From NCBI GenBank assembly GCA_029781035.1, contig JAKOXK010000017.1:1-64000 (forward strand): a stretch of 64,000 nt of DNA, in the 5' to 3' direction. The stretch comes from Armatimonadota bacterium. GTDB taxonomy: Bacteria > Armatimonadota > Fimbriimonadia > Fimbriimonadales > Fimbriimonadaceae. The first letter of the stretch is position 1. The number at the start of each line of letters is the position of its first letter. This document shows positions 33,491 to 42,869 of the stretch, in pieces. Below the pieces are notes generated by a model. The model saw nothing but the letters and a program-made list of their open reading frames with translations. It ran no database searches and was not told the DNA's origin. Made by a program: the position numbers and the translations under genes.

Positions 33491-34458
33491 TGTCGGCCGC
33501 TCCTGGACTTCGCTTCTTCAAATCCATCGCCCTCCGACTGCTTTACGGAGTGGTCAGTCTTCTGTTCATCGCCTTCGTCACCTTTCTTGCCGGCGAGCTT
33601 GCGCCCGGCGACGCGGCTCTCGCACGAGTGGGGGAGAAGGCGACCCACGAAGCCTATCTGGCCGCTCGGCACGAGCTCGGTTTGGATCTTCCTTGGCCCC
33701 AGAGATTTGTCAAATACGTGGCCGACGCATCCCACGGGGATCTTGGGCAGAGCTGGTTCGGAACGCGCGAACCTGTTGGACAGATCATTGGCAGGGCCTT
33801 CCCCGTGACAGCCAGAGTCGCCCTGCTCGCGATCGCGCTCGCCACGCTTGTCGGTGTGTTCCTGGGGAGCGTCGCCGCCGTCAATGAGAACCGCGCGATG
33901 GACAAGGCTGCCCTGAGCATCAGCACGCTCGGCGTGACCGTGCCGAACTTTGTGCTCGGGCCTTTGCTCGTTCTGTTTTTCGCAGAGTGGAACACGTGGC
34001 TACCCATCAACTATGAGCCAGAGATGAGCCGTCCGCTCTGGATCTACTTGGTGATCCCTGTGGTCATCATGTCAGCACGCCCCATGGCGACATTGGCCAG
34101 GCTGACACGCGCCAGCATGATCGACACCCTCCGCATGGAGTTCGTGAAGCTCGCGGTCGCCAAGGGCGTGCCCCCTTGGCGGCTCTACACGACGCACGCC
34201 CTCCGCAACGCCGTTTTGCCGGTCGTGACCGCGATGGGAACGTCGTTTGGCTTCCTCCTGACGGGCTCCTTCATCGTCGAGCGTTTCTACAGCATGCCCG
34301 GCATCGGCTTCTATACGATCGACGCCATTCAGAAGCGGGACACGCCTCTAATCCTCGGTACCGTGCTCGTGACCGGCGCGATGTTCGTCGTCGTCAACCT
34401 CATCGTGGACATTGTCCAACCTCTGATCGACCCTCGAATCCGGGAGTCTCAGGTTTGA
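33490..34458 (+). CDS. ABC transporter permease, DppB/OppB type
   Basis: 322 residues with about six membrane helices. The N-terminal GELAPGDAALARVG loop and the coupling-helix EAA-like segment (FVKLAVAKGVPPWRLYTTHALRNAVLPVV) are typical of peptide/nickel permeases. It forms a heterodimer with the next gene. No ATPase or binding protein is adjacent, so substrate and completeness are unknown. Confidence 0.88.
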   Translation: MSAAPGLRFFKSIALRLLYGVVSLLFIAFVTFLAGELAPGDAALARVGEKATHEAYLAARHELGLDLPWPQRFVKYVADASHGDLGQSWFGTREPVGQIIGRAFPVTARVALLAIALATLVGVFLGSVAAVNENRAMDKAALSISTLGVTVPNFVLGPLLVLFFAEWNTWLPINYEPEMSRPLWIYLVIPVVIMSARPMATLARLTRASMIDTLRMEFVKLAVAKGVPPWRLYTTHALRNAVLPVVTAMGTSFGFLLTGSFIVERFYSMPGIGFYTIDAIQKRDTPLILGTVLVTGAMFVVVNLIVDIVQPLIDPRIRESQV

Positions 34459-35255
34459 GGGGTAAGTGGCTGTTGGCCATCGCGCTGGCATTCCTTGCGT
34501 TGGTCGTCCTCTTTGCCGTGTTTGGCCCCAACTTTCGCCACGGCTACTTGGACGCCACGGGGCAGCCGTTCCTCGCGCCCAACGGTGACTTTTGGCTCGG
34601 GACCGACGAACAGGGCCGCGACATCATGTCCCGTTTGGGTTTCGGGGCTCGGATGTCGCTGCTTGTCGGTGTGACTGTCCAACTGATTTCGCTCGTTGTC
34701 GGCACGGTCGTTGGAGTTTTGGGCGTTTTCGCACCCGTCTGGATCCGAGTACCGCTTCTTCGTCTCACCGACGGGATGTTTGCTTTCCCCGATATCCTGC
34801 TTGCGATCCTCATCATTGGAGTCTTTGGGATGGGGCTCTTCCCTGTGATCGTCGCTTTGTCGATCACCGCCTGGCCGTCGGTCGCAAGACTCGTCAAGAC
34901 CCAGGTCGCCTCGCTCAAGGACCGCGAATTCTTCGTTGCTTCGCAAGCCCTGGGTGCACCGACGCCTTACTTGGTTTTCAAGCACGTTTTGCCGCACTTG
35001 TGGGGCATCCTCCTGGCAGTGTCCATGGTGGACGTCGCCGGCACGATCTTGGCTGAGAGCTCTCTGAGCTTCCTCGGTATCGGTATTCAAGCGCCCGATC
35101 CCAGCTGGGGCAACATGATCAATCAGGCGCGGCTCTACATGAACTCCAATCCGATGGTCTTGCTCTGGCCCTGTCTGATTCTGAGCATGACCGTGTTCGC
35201 TCTCAACTTCGTCGGAGACGAGTTGCGTTCACTGGCCGATCCGCGTTCACGCTAG
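34455..35255 (+). CDS. ABC transporter permease, DppC/OppC type
   Basis: The start is TTG 34455, overlapping the upstream stop by 4 nt; longer ORFs run into the first permease. 266 residues. The DppC landmarks HxLGTDEQGRDIMSRLGFGARMSLLVG (here FWLGTDEQ), the coupling loop (AASQALGAPTPYLVFKHVLPHLW, first residue Val) and the final LNFVGDELRSLADPRSR are all present. It partners with the preceding permease. The stop interlocks with the S41 protease stop by CTAG. Confidence 0.88.
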   Translation: MRGKWLLAIALAFLALVVLFAVFGPNFRHGYLDATGQPFLAPNGDFWLGTDEQGRDIMSRLGFGARMSLLVGVTVQLISLVVGTVVGVLGVFAPVWIRVPLLRLTDGMFAFPDILLAILIIGVFGMGLFPVIVALSITAWPSVARLVKTQVASLKDREFFVASQALGAPTPYLVFKHVLPHLWGILLAVSMVDVAGTILAESSLSFLGIGIQAPDPSWGNMINQARLYMNSNPMVLLWPCLILSMTVFALNFVGDELRSLADPRSR

Positions 35256-36550
35256 CCCGCACCGGTGTGCGCATAGGGCGTCAGCGAAGCTTGTCCCGAG
35301 CGACCGTTCTTGCTCTTGATGATCTCAATCGCCTTGCGCAGCTGCCCGTCTTGGGCTGGTTCGCCGAAAACAGTGTCCTCGTCCGGGCTCGGATGTACAA
35401 CCACGTCTGGTTGGAGACCTCCGCTCACGTACTCGCCATCGTCGTCGACTTTCCGACCAATGTCCCGACCCGATGGGAGGAAATACTTGGCGATTGTGAT
35501 CTTAGCGCTGGAAAAGTCGATCAGATTGATGACGTTCTGAACGGACGACTTGCCGTAAGAGTGTTCTCCGACAAGCGTCGCGACCTTGTACTCCTGCAGG
35601 ACTCCAGAGAAGATCTCGGCAGCGCTCGCCGAATCCTCGTTGATCAGGATGACGATCGGTACGTGGATGTCACGCTCGAACCCGACCGGAGTGAACAACG
35701 TCTCGTCCTCACCGCCCCTCTTTTGTGTCCTGACGGCTTGCTTGCCCGACACGAACCGGCCGAGCATCTTGACGGCAGAGTCCAAGAGCCCACCTGGATT
35801 GCCACGAAGATCCAGCACCAGGCCAATGGGACGCTGAGGCATCAAGTCGTCCAATGCTTGGTCTAGCTGCTGCGGAGTGGGCTGGGCAAATCCGGTGATG
35901 GAAATGTATCCGATCTGTGAATCCGCGAGCATCCGGCCATCCACCGACGGAAGTACAACGGTCGCCCGACGGATCGTGAACGACAGGGGTTGCGAAGTTT
36001 TTGGCCGCACGACCCGGAGTTTGACGGTCGAGCCTTCCTTCCCACGGATCTGCTTGACGATGGAATCGGTGTCGGTCCCGGCCGTACTCTGGCCATTGAC
36101 TTCGATGATCGTGTCGCCCACCTTGAGACCAGCCCGCTCAGCAGGCGAATTGCGGAAGACCGACGCGATCCTGGCTCCGGCGGGATCACCCCCCAGCCGA
36201 GCTCCAATCCCCACAAAATCCCCACGGGTCTCCAGTTTCAGGCTGTCCGCGTCGAGGGGTTCAAGGAAGTTGGTGTGGGGATCGCCCAACGAGGCGAACA
36301 TCCCAGACATGGCCGCGTACTTGAGTTTGTCGGGGCGCACCTCGACTTCCGTTTCCGAGAGGATCCGGTTGTACTGCTGCTGGAACAACTCGGTCGGAGA
36401 CTGTTGTGCCCGGCTGTTGGGATCGATCAACGCGCGAAGGGCCGTGACCGAAGGCATCCGCTGAGCCCAAATGTCCCGCGACGTGAAGCCGAATACAAAG
36501 GCCAGTGCCAGCACAAGTGCGAAACCGGCGATCTTGAAGACGGCTTTCAA
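35252..36550 (-). CDS. S41 C-terminal processing peptidase, apparently active
   Basis: 432 residues with an N-terminal membrane anchor (FALVLALAFVFGF), a PDZ domain (RNSPAERAGLKVGDTIIEVNG) and the tail-specific protease core. The catalytic Ser lies in NEDSASAAEIF and the Lys in GEHSYGKSSVQ. CTPs cut periplasmic substrates near their C-termini. The start overlaps the stop of an upstream paralogue by 4 nt. Confidence 0.92.
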   Translation of the reverse strand: MKAVFKIAGFALVLALAFVFGFTSRDIWAQRMPSVTALRALIDPNSRAQQSPTELFQQQYNRILSETEVEVRPDKLKYAAMSGMFASLGDPHTNFLEPLDADSLKLETRGDFVGIGARLGGDPAGARIASVFRNSPAERAGLKVGDTIIEVNGQSTAGTDTDSIVKQIRGKEGSTVKLRVVRPKTSQPLSFTIRRATVVLPSVDGRMLADSQIGYISITGFAQPTPQQLDQALDDLMPQRPIGLVLDLRGNPGGLLDSAVKMLGRFVSGKQAVRTQKRGGEDETLFTPVGFERDIHVPIVILINEDSASAAEIFSGVLQEYKVATLVGEHSYGKSSVQNVINLIDFSSAKITIAKYFLPSGRDIGRKVDDDGEYVSGGLQPDVVVHPSPDEDTVFGEPAQDGQLRKAIEIIKSKNGRSGQASLTPYAHTGAG

Positions 36551-37803
36551 TTCCGTGCCTCCAGTGAATCAGGAACGAAGCGACCCGTGCAGAGCGAATA
36601 CCCGCTGCCATCAGGTAGGCCGGACGTCTCGATCCAGGTTGGTTCGCCAGCCATCGGGCCCCCGTCAAGATCAGCCAATCCTCGTGACCGGAGCGCCAAA
36701 GCCAGGATCTCTGCAGCACCCCGCGTTGAGCGGTCGACCAGCAGTTTGTAGTGACGTGGCGAAGTCGTCCCGACCTCAGTCGCCAACGTTCTGGGCTGGC
36801 CCGGCTTGTCGGTCGCCAAGGTACCAAAGCGGCCCGCAGGTGCCATCAGTTCCAGCAGTGGTTTGATCTCTCGCGCGTCGCCCAACGAACTCTGTCGAAG
36901 GTCAATGGTGCAGTTCGATTCCGGAAGTCGATGGGCTGCAAGGAGTTTGGCGGCACCTTCGAAAAGCCTGAGATGGAGGACACCGTCTGATTCGGTCACG
37001 GCGGAAACGGTGGTCTGACCCGTTGTCACTTGGGCAGTGGACTGCACGCCACCTCGCGACCAGGCGACTTGGATCGTCTTGTCGGCGCCCTGGGTCAACA
37101 GCTCAATGGCCCGGCCGGCCGAGATCGTCGAGTGCACTTTGGTTTGGAACTCGGTCCTGACTTTCTTCAGTTCGTCAGCGGGAACGGTGCCGTTCGAGAC
37201 TCCCTGTTGGAGCTTGCGCAGCCTTTGAACATCCTCAAAACCCACGATCCATTTTCCGTTGACGGACACGATGCGGTCTCCGACGGCCATTCCCGCCCTC
37301 TCGGCTGGTGAGCCCGGTGCGACCATCGCGACCTCGAGTTCAGGAAGTAGCATGAGTGGATCGGCGTCTCGGACGTTCTTCCTAGCCTTCTCAAGTTGAT
37401 CCTTCGCCACCACCGTCCGCAGTTCGATACCAATACCGTCGAAGACACCCTGCTTCCGCGCCAGGAACTCCTGCCAGTGGTCTGCAGCGACAAACTGGCT
37501 GAACGGGTCCCAGAGCCCATTGATCATCCCCTTGACCGCGCCGACCGCCAGTTTCCGTTCGTTGTGGATCGGATCCACGTAGTCGCGCTCGAGAAGGAGA
37601 GTGAGCTGGTAGAACAGCTCGCTTTCCGGAATGCTCCTGGGATTGTCCGTCGGGTTCTCAATACCTGCAAGGTCCAAGCGCTTCATCGACCTAGCGGCAG
37701 TGCCGACGTCGATACGGGTACGAACATTGCCGCCGACCATGAAGGCCAGGACGACCGCCAGAACCGCGACGGCGGGGACAACGTTCTTCTTCCAGTCTGA
37801 CAT
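36547..37803 (-). CDS. S41-like pseudoprotease lacking Ser/Lys
   Basis: 418 residues in the same order as the downstream protease: N-terminal membrane helix (AVAVLAVVLAFMVGG), S41 N-terminal helical region, PDZ domain (APGSPAERAGMAVGDRIVSVNG) and protease-like core. Where the active paralogue has DSASAAEI this one has STRGAAEI, and where that has GEHSYGKSS this one has GGPMAGEPT. Both catalytic positions appear replaced, so it is probably a non-catalytic partner or regulator. The core is divergent and shortened. Confidence 0.78.
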   Translation of the reverse strand: MSDWKKNVVPAVAVLAVVLAFMVGGNVRTRIDVGTAARSMKRLDLAGIENPTDNPRSIPESELFYQLTLLLERDYVDPIHNERKLAVGAVKGMINGLWDPFSQFVAADHWQEFLARKQGVFDGIGIELRTVVAKDQLEKARKNVRDADPLMLLPELEVAMVAPGSPAERAGMAVGDRIVSVNGKWIVGFEDVQRLRKLQQGVSNGTVPADELKKVRTEFQTKVHSTISAGRAIELLTQGADKTIQVAWSRGGVQSTAQVTTGQTTVSAVTESDGVLHLRLFEGAAKLLAAHRLPESNCTIDLRQSSLGDAREIKPLLELMAPAGRFGTLATDKPGQPRTLATEVGTTSPRHYKLLVDRSTRGAAEILALALRSRGLADLDGGPMAGEPTWIETSGLPDGSGYSLCTGRFVPDSLEARN

Positions 37804-37833
37804 TCCGACTACCTTAAGCTTGACACGATTCGA

Positions 37834-38274
37834 TCAGCCGACGTTCCCGTCCAGCTTCTCGACCCGGCGGACATGTCTTTCATTGTCGTCCTCCGGACTG
37901 TCGAGGAACACTGACAAGATGGCGAGCGCTGTCTCAGATTCCGTCAACCTGGCGCCGAGACACAAGACGTTCGCGTGGTTGTGGGCACGGGCGAGCCGAG
38001 CACTTTCCGGCGAGCAGCACACCGCTGCCCTGATACCCCGATACCGGTTGGCGCGGATGCTGACTCCGATCCCAGTGCCACAGACCAAGACGCCCGCGTC
38101 AGCCTCACCGGCGCGGATTGCCTCTGCGACAAGGTCGGACGCGTCCGGATAGTCGTAGGGCTCTTCGCTCATCGCCCCAACTTCGCGGGTGTCGAGACCA
38201 AGGCTCATGGCTTTCTGTGTCAGCAGTCGCCGGAGGACGTAACCCGCGTGGTCGGAGCCCAGTATCAGCCTCAT
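37834..38274 (-). CDS. rpiB: Ribose-5-phosphate isomerase B
   Basis: 146 residues with the family opening LGSDHAGY, the catalytic Cys in VLVCGTGIGVSI and RAAVCCSPESARLARAHNHANVLCLGAR. It interconverts ribose-5-phosphate and ribulose-5-phosphate in the pentose phosphate pathway. Its ATG overlaps the stop of the HEAT protein gene (ATGA), and the pseudo-S41 gene follows after 30 nt. Confidence 0.95.
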   Translation of the reverse strand: MRLILGSDHAGYVLRRLLTQKAMSLGLDTREVGAMSEEPYDYPDASDLVAEAIRAGEADAGVLVCGTGIGVSIRANRYRGIRAAVCCSPESARLARAHNHANVLCLGARLTESETALAILSVFLDSPEDDNERHVRRVEKLDGNVG

Positions 38275-40904
38275 CGAACCGGCACCTGGAATCCCTTGGC
38301 CTTGGCGAGTTGAAGCAAAGCCTTGTGTACTTCGGGGTCTTGATCTTCCATCACGTTCTTCACCTCGTTGGGTTCAACCGGACCCGGAAGCGTCGCGAAG
38401 GCTCGTAAGGCGGCCGCTCGAACTCGAGCCACGGGATCCGTCACAGCCAAACGAAGGGCCGGTCGGTAGTCCTCTTTGGCCCCCGCGGCCATCGCGCGGA
38501 GCAGATCGATCCGGACTCCCACCGCCTCGTCCCGAACTCCCTTGAGGGCCTCGTCTTGAATCGACTTGATCGGACTGTCGATGAGCTTCTTGTAGCAGGC
38601 TGAACGCACCCACTGGTACGGATCGTTGACAGCAGCATAGAGCAGTCGCCTCGCCACCAACTCGATGGAAGCATCTGCTACTTGAGCGATACCGAGGCGG
38701 ACGACGGGATCGATCTCCGTCTGCAACATGGCGGCAAGGATGACCGCCGCACTCGTCGAGTGAATCTTGCCAAGAGCCTTCACACCGGCCAGCCGGGCGC
38801 TCCAACTGTGAGCGATCAGGTAGTTCAACGATGCCGCCATCGCCGGGTCTGGTTTGAGAGCGAGCTCCTCGGCCGCAAACCGACGGTTATGATCGAATGG
38901 CCCGTGTTCGGCCATTTGACGGATGGCCGACCAGGCGGCGTCGGTGTCCTGAAAGGCCAAAGCCCGCGTGGCTAGCCCCGCAACGGGGACTAGACTCGAT
39001 TGGGCGAGATCGATCAACGCCTGTTCGGCCTCCGGAAGCTTGATTCGGGACAGGACGGACAGGGCCGTTAGTCTGAGGGTGGCGTTTCCACTCTTGAGCC
39101 CGTTCTGGATGTCCGTAACCTGCTCGGCGGTCGGGGTTCCCTTGATCGCTGCCAAAGCCAGCGCAGCGTCAGACGAAGTTGTGGGCGACCAGCCGGGCGG
39201 GAGGGCACCCACCGACGGCAGGGACATCCCGATCTTCAGTTGGCCTCTCGAAAGCCGTTCGTAACGACCACCATAGCTCGGTACGAGCCGGACTTCCACG
39301 ATACTGGCCGTCGCAGCAATTCTTTCGAGCGGAACAGTCACAGAGTGCCACTGGTCATCAGCGGGCACGCTCACGTCATAGACTGGCAGTCCCCCGGTTA
39401 CCTCTTCAGGCCCTGGTGCATCACCACCTAGCAGAGCCGTCCCGAGCCACTCACCCTTGGCGCCAATGAAATCCAATGCGAGATTCTCATCGTTGGCGAT
39501 CCTGAACGAGAACGACAAAGCCTGTTTGTCTCCAACGGCGGCCAGCGGGGTCCCTGCGGCGACTGTGACGTACCCCCGGCCCGCAGCGCCATGCAACACG
39601 ACGTCCAACCCGGGCGAGCCCGAGGGGCCCTCGCCTTTGGCGCACTCAAAGGCACCGACTGCGGTCCCCACGACAGCTGGGGAGTTGCTTGGCTCGGACG
39701 ATGGGCTGCCCTTCATCTTGGCCACCGCCGCCTCGGCCTCATTGGTTGGCGCCTTGACGACCACTCCCAGCCCGTCCGGATGGACGGACCACCCGACAAC
39801 GGTGGCGTCCTCGGGCTTGACGGCACTCAGGGCCAAGTCAGCGAGGCCGACAGGGACCTCGAACTGCCCCGAATCCGAAGGGCCGAGCCGCGATACGCCA
39901 CACGGGTCGGTCGACTCTTTCACAACCGGCAACTGGTCCGTGCCGAGACTGTCCACTGATGTCAGGGGCACAGATTCCACAGAGTGAGGTTGCCCATCGC
40001 GCAGCGAAGCAGCGACCAGAGCGTTCCAGACAGGCCCACTAGGAATGTTTAGGGCATCAATGGGAACGGCACCTGCCATGCCCTTCGACGAACCGGCCGC
40101 AGCGGACAGCATGACCATGCGCTTCCAGGACTCAAAGAGAGCGACAGGGAGGGCCTGTGACGCCTTCATGTCGGTGAACCTGTTGTAGGCAAGGCTTGCC
40201 ATTGGGGTGTTGTCCACTCTGGCGAACTCGATCCCACCACTCAAGGCGGCGTGGATCACATAGACAGCGGCGAACGGGCCCCGGTACACACCGTCGTCCA
40301 CGTCGAATTTCTCGTCGTTGATCCGGGGAGCGATGGACTGCCGGAAGTACTCTGGCCCAAAGGAGGTCGTGGACGCCTCGTCAGCGCCGGTGTATGTCGG
40401 AACTGTCTGGGCAACTGGGTCTGCGAAGTCGCACGCGCCGAACACGGGATCATCGTCGGAAGAGACTTCAAGGCGAACGTCATAGGCGCCCTCGGTGGCG
40501 GCCTCGATTGAGGCTTTCAGGGTCGCCAAGGATGACAGGATCGTGTTAAGCTCGCTGTCATCAATGGAACTCCGGCGTTGGCGAACCACACCGGCCGGGC
40601 TGGACTCGATCAGCGTCGCATACTGGAGAATGAAGACACGAATCGGGTACGGCTTGGCCAGCGTGCTCTTCGGGTGTTTGGCCGCCAGATCGGTAAGGTC
40701 GCCCCAACCACCGTCGTTGAGATAGCGCCGCACGATCGTGCCGTCCGCGTCGGTGGCAAACTTCCAATCCCCGAACTGGACACCCTGATTTGACAGGGCT
40801 GGGCCAGCCGGGGGCAGGGTGATCGGTACATCCCGGCCCAGCAACCGGACGGTTCCGGAGCTTTGTTGCAGGGCCAGGGCCAATACGGCCAGCGCGGCAG
40901 TCAT
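38271..40904 (-). CDS. Large exported HEAT-repeat protein
   Basis: The ATG at 40904 gives a clean signal peptide (MTAALAVLALALQQSSG) and lies just past the MTAP stop; ATG 40964 would overlap MTAP. About 877 residues. The N-terminal two thirds are beta-rich with no clear family. The last ~260 residues are helical HEAT-like repeats (VRLGIAQVADASIELVARRLLYAAVNDP; DPVARVRAAALRAFATL). It likely binds another exported factor. It is linked by 4-nt overlap to rpiB. Confidence 0.75.
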   Translation of the reverse strand: MTAALAVLALALQQSSGTVRLLGRDVPITLPPAGPALSNQGVQFGDWKFATDADGTIVRRYLNDGGWGDLTDLAAKHPKSTLAKPYPIRVFILQYATLIESSPAGVVRQRRSSIDDSELNTILSSLATLKASIEAATEGAYDVRLEVSSDDDPVFGACDFADPVAQTVPTYTGADEASTTSFGPEYFRQSIAPRINDEKFDVDDGVYRGPFAAVYVIHAALSGGIEFARVDNTPMASLAYNRFTDMKASQALPVALFESWKRMVMLSAAAGSSKGMAGAVPIDALNIPSGPVWNALVAASLRDGQPHSVESVPLTSVDSLGTDQLPVVKESTDPCGVSRLGPSDSGQFEVPVGLADLALSAVKPEDATVVGWSVHPDGLGVVVKAPTNEAEAAVAKMKGSPSSEPSNSPAVVGTAVGAFECAKGEGPSGSPGLDVVLHGAAGRGYVTVAAGTPLAAVGDKQALSFSFRIANDENLALDFIGAKGEWLGTALLGGDAPGPEEVTGGLPVYDVSVPADDQWHSVTVPLERIAATASIVEVRLVPSYGGRYERLSRGQLKIGMSLPSVGALPPGWSPTTSSDAALALAAIKGTPTAEQVTDIQNGLKSGNATLRLTALSVLSRIKLPEAEQALIDLAQSSLVPVAGLATRALAFQDTDAAWSAIRQMAEHGPFDHNRRFAAEELALKPDPAMAASLNYLIAHSWSARLAGVKALGKIHSTSAAVILAAMLQTEIDPVVRLGIAQVADASIELVARRLLYAAVNDPYQWVRSACYKKLIDSPIKSIQDEALKGVRDEAVGVRIDLLRAMAAGAKEDYRPALRLAVTDPVARVRAAALRAFATLPGPVEPNEVKNVMEDQDPEVHKALLQLAKAKGFQVPVR

Positions 40905-40914
40905 GAGCACGATT

Positions 40915-41751
40915 CTATTCGAATAGACGGACGTCGTAGGAAGATGTGGCGTGTCCATCGCCACGAGTGAACTTCAATGACCCGTGGCCCCCGATGGCGG
41001 ACAGGTCGGCTGGTAGCCGCGAGACCAGGTCCAGAACAACCCTCCTCGCGTTTTCCGAGTTCTTCTGAAACACCTCAAGGACGTCGTGTGCCGTCACGGC
41101 CTCCGTGTCGGCTACGATGCCGCTGTCAAAGTCGGTGACAAGGGAGATATTGACGACGCCCATACCGAGCTCGTGACACAGATACGCTTCCGGGTACTGG
41201 GTCATGTTGACCACGTGCCATCCCATTTGGGTGAACCAGGCGCTCTCGGCCTTCGTGGAGAATCGTGGACCCTGGATAACGACGATGGTTCCGCCGTCAT
41301 GGCACGTGATGCCTAGGGCCTTGATGGACTCGACCGCCAACTGGCGAAGGGTCTTGTCGTACATGTCGGCCGGGCTCACGTGCGTCGTGATCGGCCCGTC
41401 AAAGAACGTGTCTTTGCGACCGCTCGTCCGGTCGACAAACTGGTCAGCGACCAGGAAGTCGCCCGGTGCGATGTGCCTTTGGAGGCTGCCGACAGCACAG
41501 GGACTGACCACAGCACGCACTCCTAATCGGTGAAACGCCCAGACGTTGGCCCTGTAGTTGACGCATTGGGGAGGAACCGTATGACGTCGCCCGTGCCGAG
41601 GCATAAATGCGACCTTCCGGCCTGCGACCGTGGCGATGAAGACACTGTCACTGGGCGGGCCGTATGGCGTGTCGATCTTGGCTTCCTCAACGTTGTCCAA
41701 GAGGCTATAGAAGCCCGATCCTCCGAATACTCCGATCTCGATGGGTTCCAA
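40915..41751 (-). CDS. mtnP: S-methyl-5'-thioadenosine phosphorylase
   Basis: 278 residues with IGVFGGSGFYSLL, phosphate/ribose site RHGRRHTVPP.CVNYRANV, AVGSLQRHIAPGD, QGPRFSTKAES and the MTQYPEAYLCHELGM signature of MTA phosphorylases; NISLVTDFDSG follows. It cleaves methylthioadenosine to adenine and methylthioribose-1-phosphate. It lies 3 nt after the BtuF-like lipoprotein gene and 10 nt before the HEAT gene, inside one leftward run. Confidence 0.93.
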   Translation of the reverse strand: MEPIEIGVFGGSGFYSLLDNVEEAKIDTPYGPPSDSVFIATVAGRKVAFMPRHGRRHTVPPQCVNYRANVWAFHRLGVRAVVSPCAVGSLQRHIAPGDFLVADQFVDRTSGRKDTFFDGPITTHVSPADMYDKTLRQLAVESIKALGITCHDGGTIVVIQGPRFSTKAESAWFTQMGWHVVNMTQYPEAYLCHELGMGVVNISLVTDFDSGIVADTEAVTAHDVLEVFQKNSENARRVVLDLVSRLPADLSAIGGHGSLKFTRGDGHATSSYDVRLFE

Positions 41752-41754
41752 TAT

Positions 41755-42630
41755 CTAGTTGCTCCTCGCCGTAGCGGCCTGTCTGATGGCGTTCGAGAGG
41801 TTGTCCAGCAGGTCTTTGACCCGCGGAGCCGTTCTCAGCAGAACCCCTGGATCGACCTGGTAGACCCGCGGGTGCGGTTTTGAGCGTACCGCGTTGACTG
41901 TGGCCAGTCGAGGATCGCCCAAAATGGACTCAGGCTTGTCGTCAGTCAAGATGATCTCGGGGTCGCCCTTGACGAGCGCTTCGGCCGAAAAGGGTGAGAA
42001 CACTTTGCCTGCCGGGCCGACCATCTCGCCTCCGCAGCTTTTGACAACGTCGGCAAGGAAAGAGTCCTGGCCAGCTGCGAGGAGCTGGCCCGCTCCGCCC
42101 GTGATCACGGCCACGCGGACCTTCTCGTTGGGAGCGTTTGCGATCGCGGCTTCACGAGCCGAATAGATCTGGTCGCAGACCTCTGAGGCGCGTGAAACGG
42201 ACCCCGTCCTCGATCCGACTAGAAGCATGTAGTCCATCAATTGATCGATCGAGTCCACGTCCATTACGAGGATGTCGTCCGGCTTCTTGACGACCTCTTT
42301 GAGTTTTTCAAGGTCGGTGTTGGGATAGAGTTTCTTGTCGTAAACAATGAGGTCGGGAGCGATCGTAGCGATCTTCTCGAAATTCGGCTTTGTGCCGTCG
42401 ACCACGACCACGGCCGACTTGACCCCAGGAGGATAATCGCAGTTGGTTGTGCGGCCGACCAGCTTGTCGTACACATTGAGTGCTCCGATCACTTCGGTCG
42501 TGCTCGGGCTCAGACTGACGATCTTCTTGACGGGAGGGGCGATCCACCCGCCAACACCACGGTTTGGTTGCTGGCAACCAGCGACGACAAGGCAGAAGGC
42601 GGTCAGGGCAGCCAGCCAGCCAAAACGCAT
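41755..42630 (-). CDS. BtuF/FhuD-like substrate-binding lipoprotein
   Basis: The ATG at 42630 starts a lipoprotein signal ending LVVAGC; a start at 42705 reaches toward the tRNA. About 291 residues. The class III binding-protein pattern is clear: KIVSLSPSTTEVIGALNVYDKLVGRT, PNFEKIATIAPDLIV and a long backbone helix. The family binds cobalamin or iron chelates for ABC import. No permease or ATPase is adjacent. It heads a run of genes that includes MTAP and RpiB. Confidence 0.85.
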   Translation of the reverse strand: MRFGWLAALTAFCLVVAGCQQPNRGVGGWIAPPVKKIVSLSPSTTEVIGALNVYDKLVGRTTNCDYPPGVKSAVVVVDGTKPNFEKIATIAPDLIVYDKKLYPNTDLEKLKEVVKKPDDILVMDVDSIDQLMDYMLLVGSRTGSVSRASEVCDQIYSAREAAIANAPNEKVRVAVITGGAGQLLAAGQDSFLADVVKSCGGEMVGPAGKVFSPFSAEALVKGDPEIILTDDKPESILGDPRLATVNAVRSKPHPRVYQVDPGVLLRTAPRVKDLLDNLSNAIRQAATARSN

Positions 42631-42718
42631 TGCCAATTCTGGCGCAATGGCGTCCCGATTGGTTCGTTGTCCGCTGGGACTGCCTTTCTGGCTCCCGGGT
42701 ATCATGGCCCCATCCCGC

Positions 42719-42794
42719 AGGGGCGTAGCTCAGTTGGCAGAGCGGCGGTCTCCAAAACCGCAGGCCGCGGGTTCGAATCCTGCCGCCCCTGCCA
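42719..42794 (+). tRNA. tRNA-Trp (CCA)
   Basis: A full cloverleaf is visible: acceptor arms AGGGGCG and CGCCCCT, D-arm GCTCAGTTGGCAGAGC, anticodon stem GCGGT/ACCGC with loop CTCCAAA (anticodon CCA at 42752-42754), and T-arm GCGGGTTCGAATCCTGC. The 3' CCA is encoded (42792-42794). Confidence 0.95.
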
Positions 42795-42869
42795 CTCCAA
42801 CTTCAGGTTCATTCAACCGACAATTCCCATGGCGGCGTTCAGGCCACTGGCCCGGCGCGTAGAACTGCA

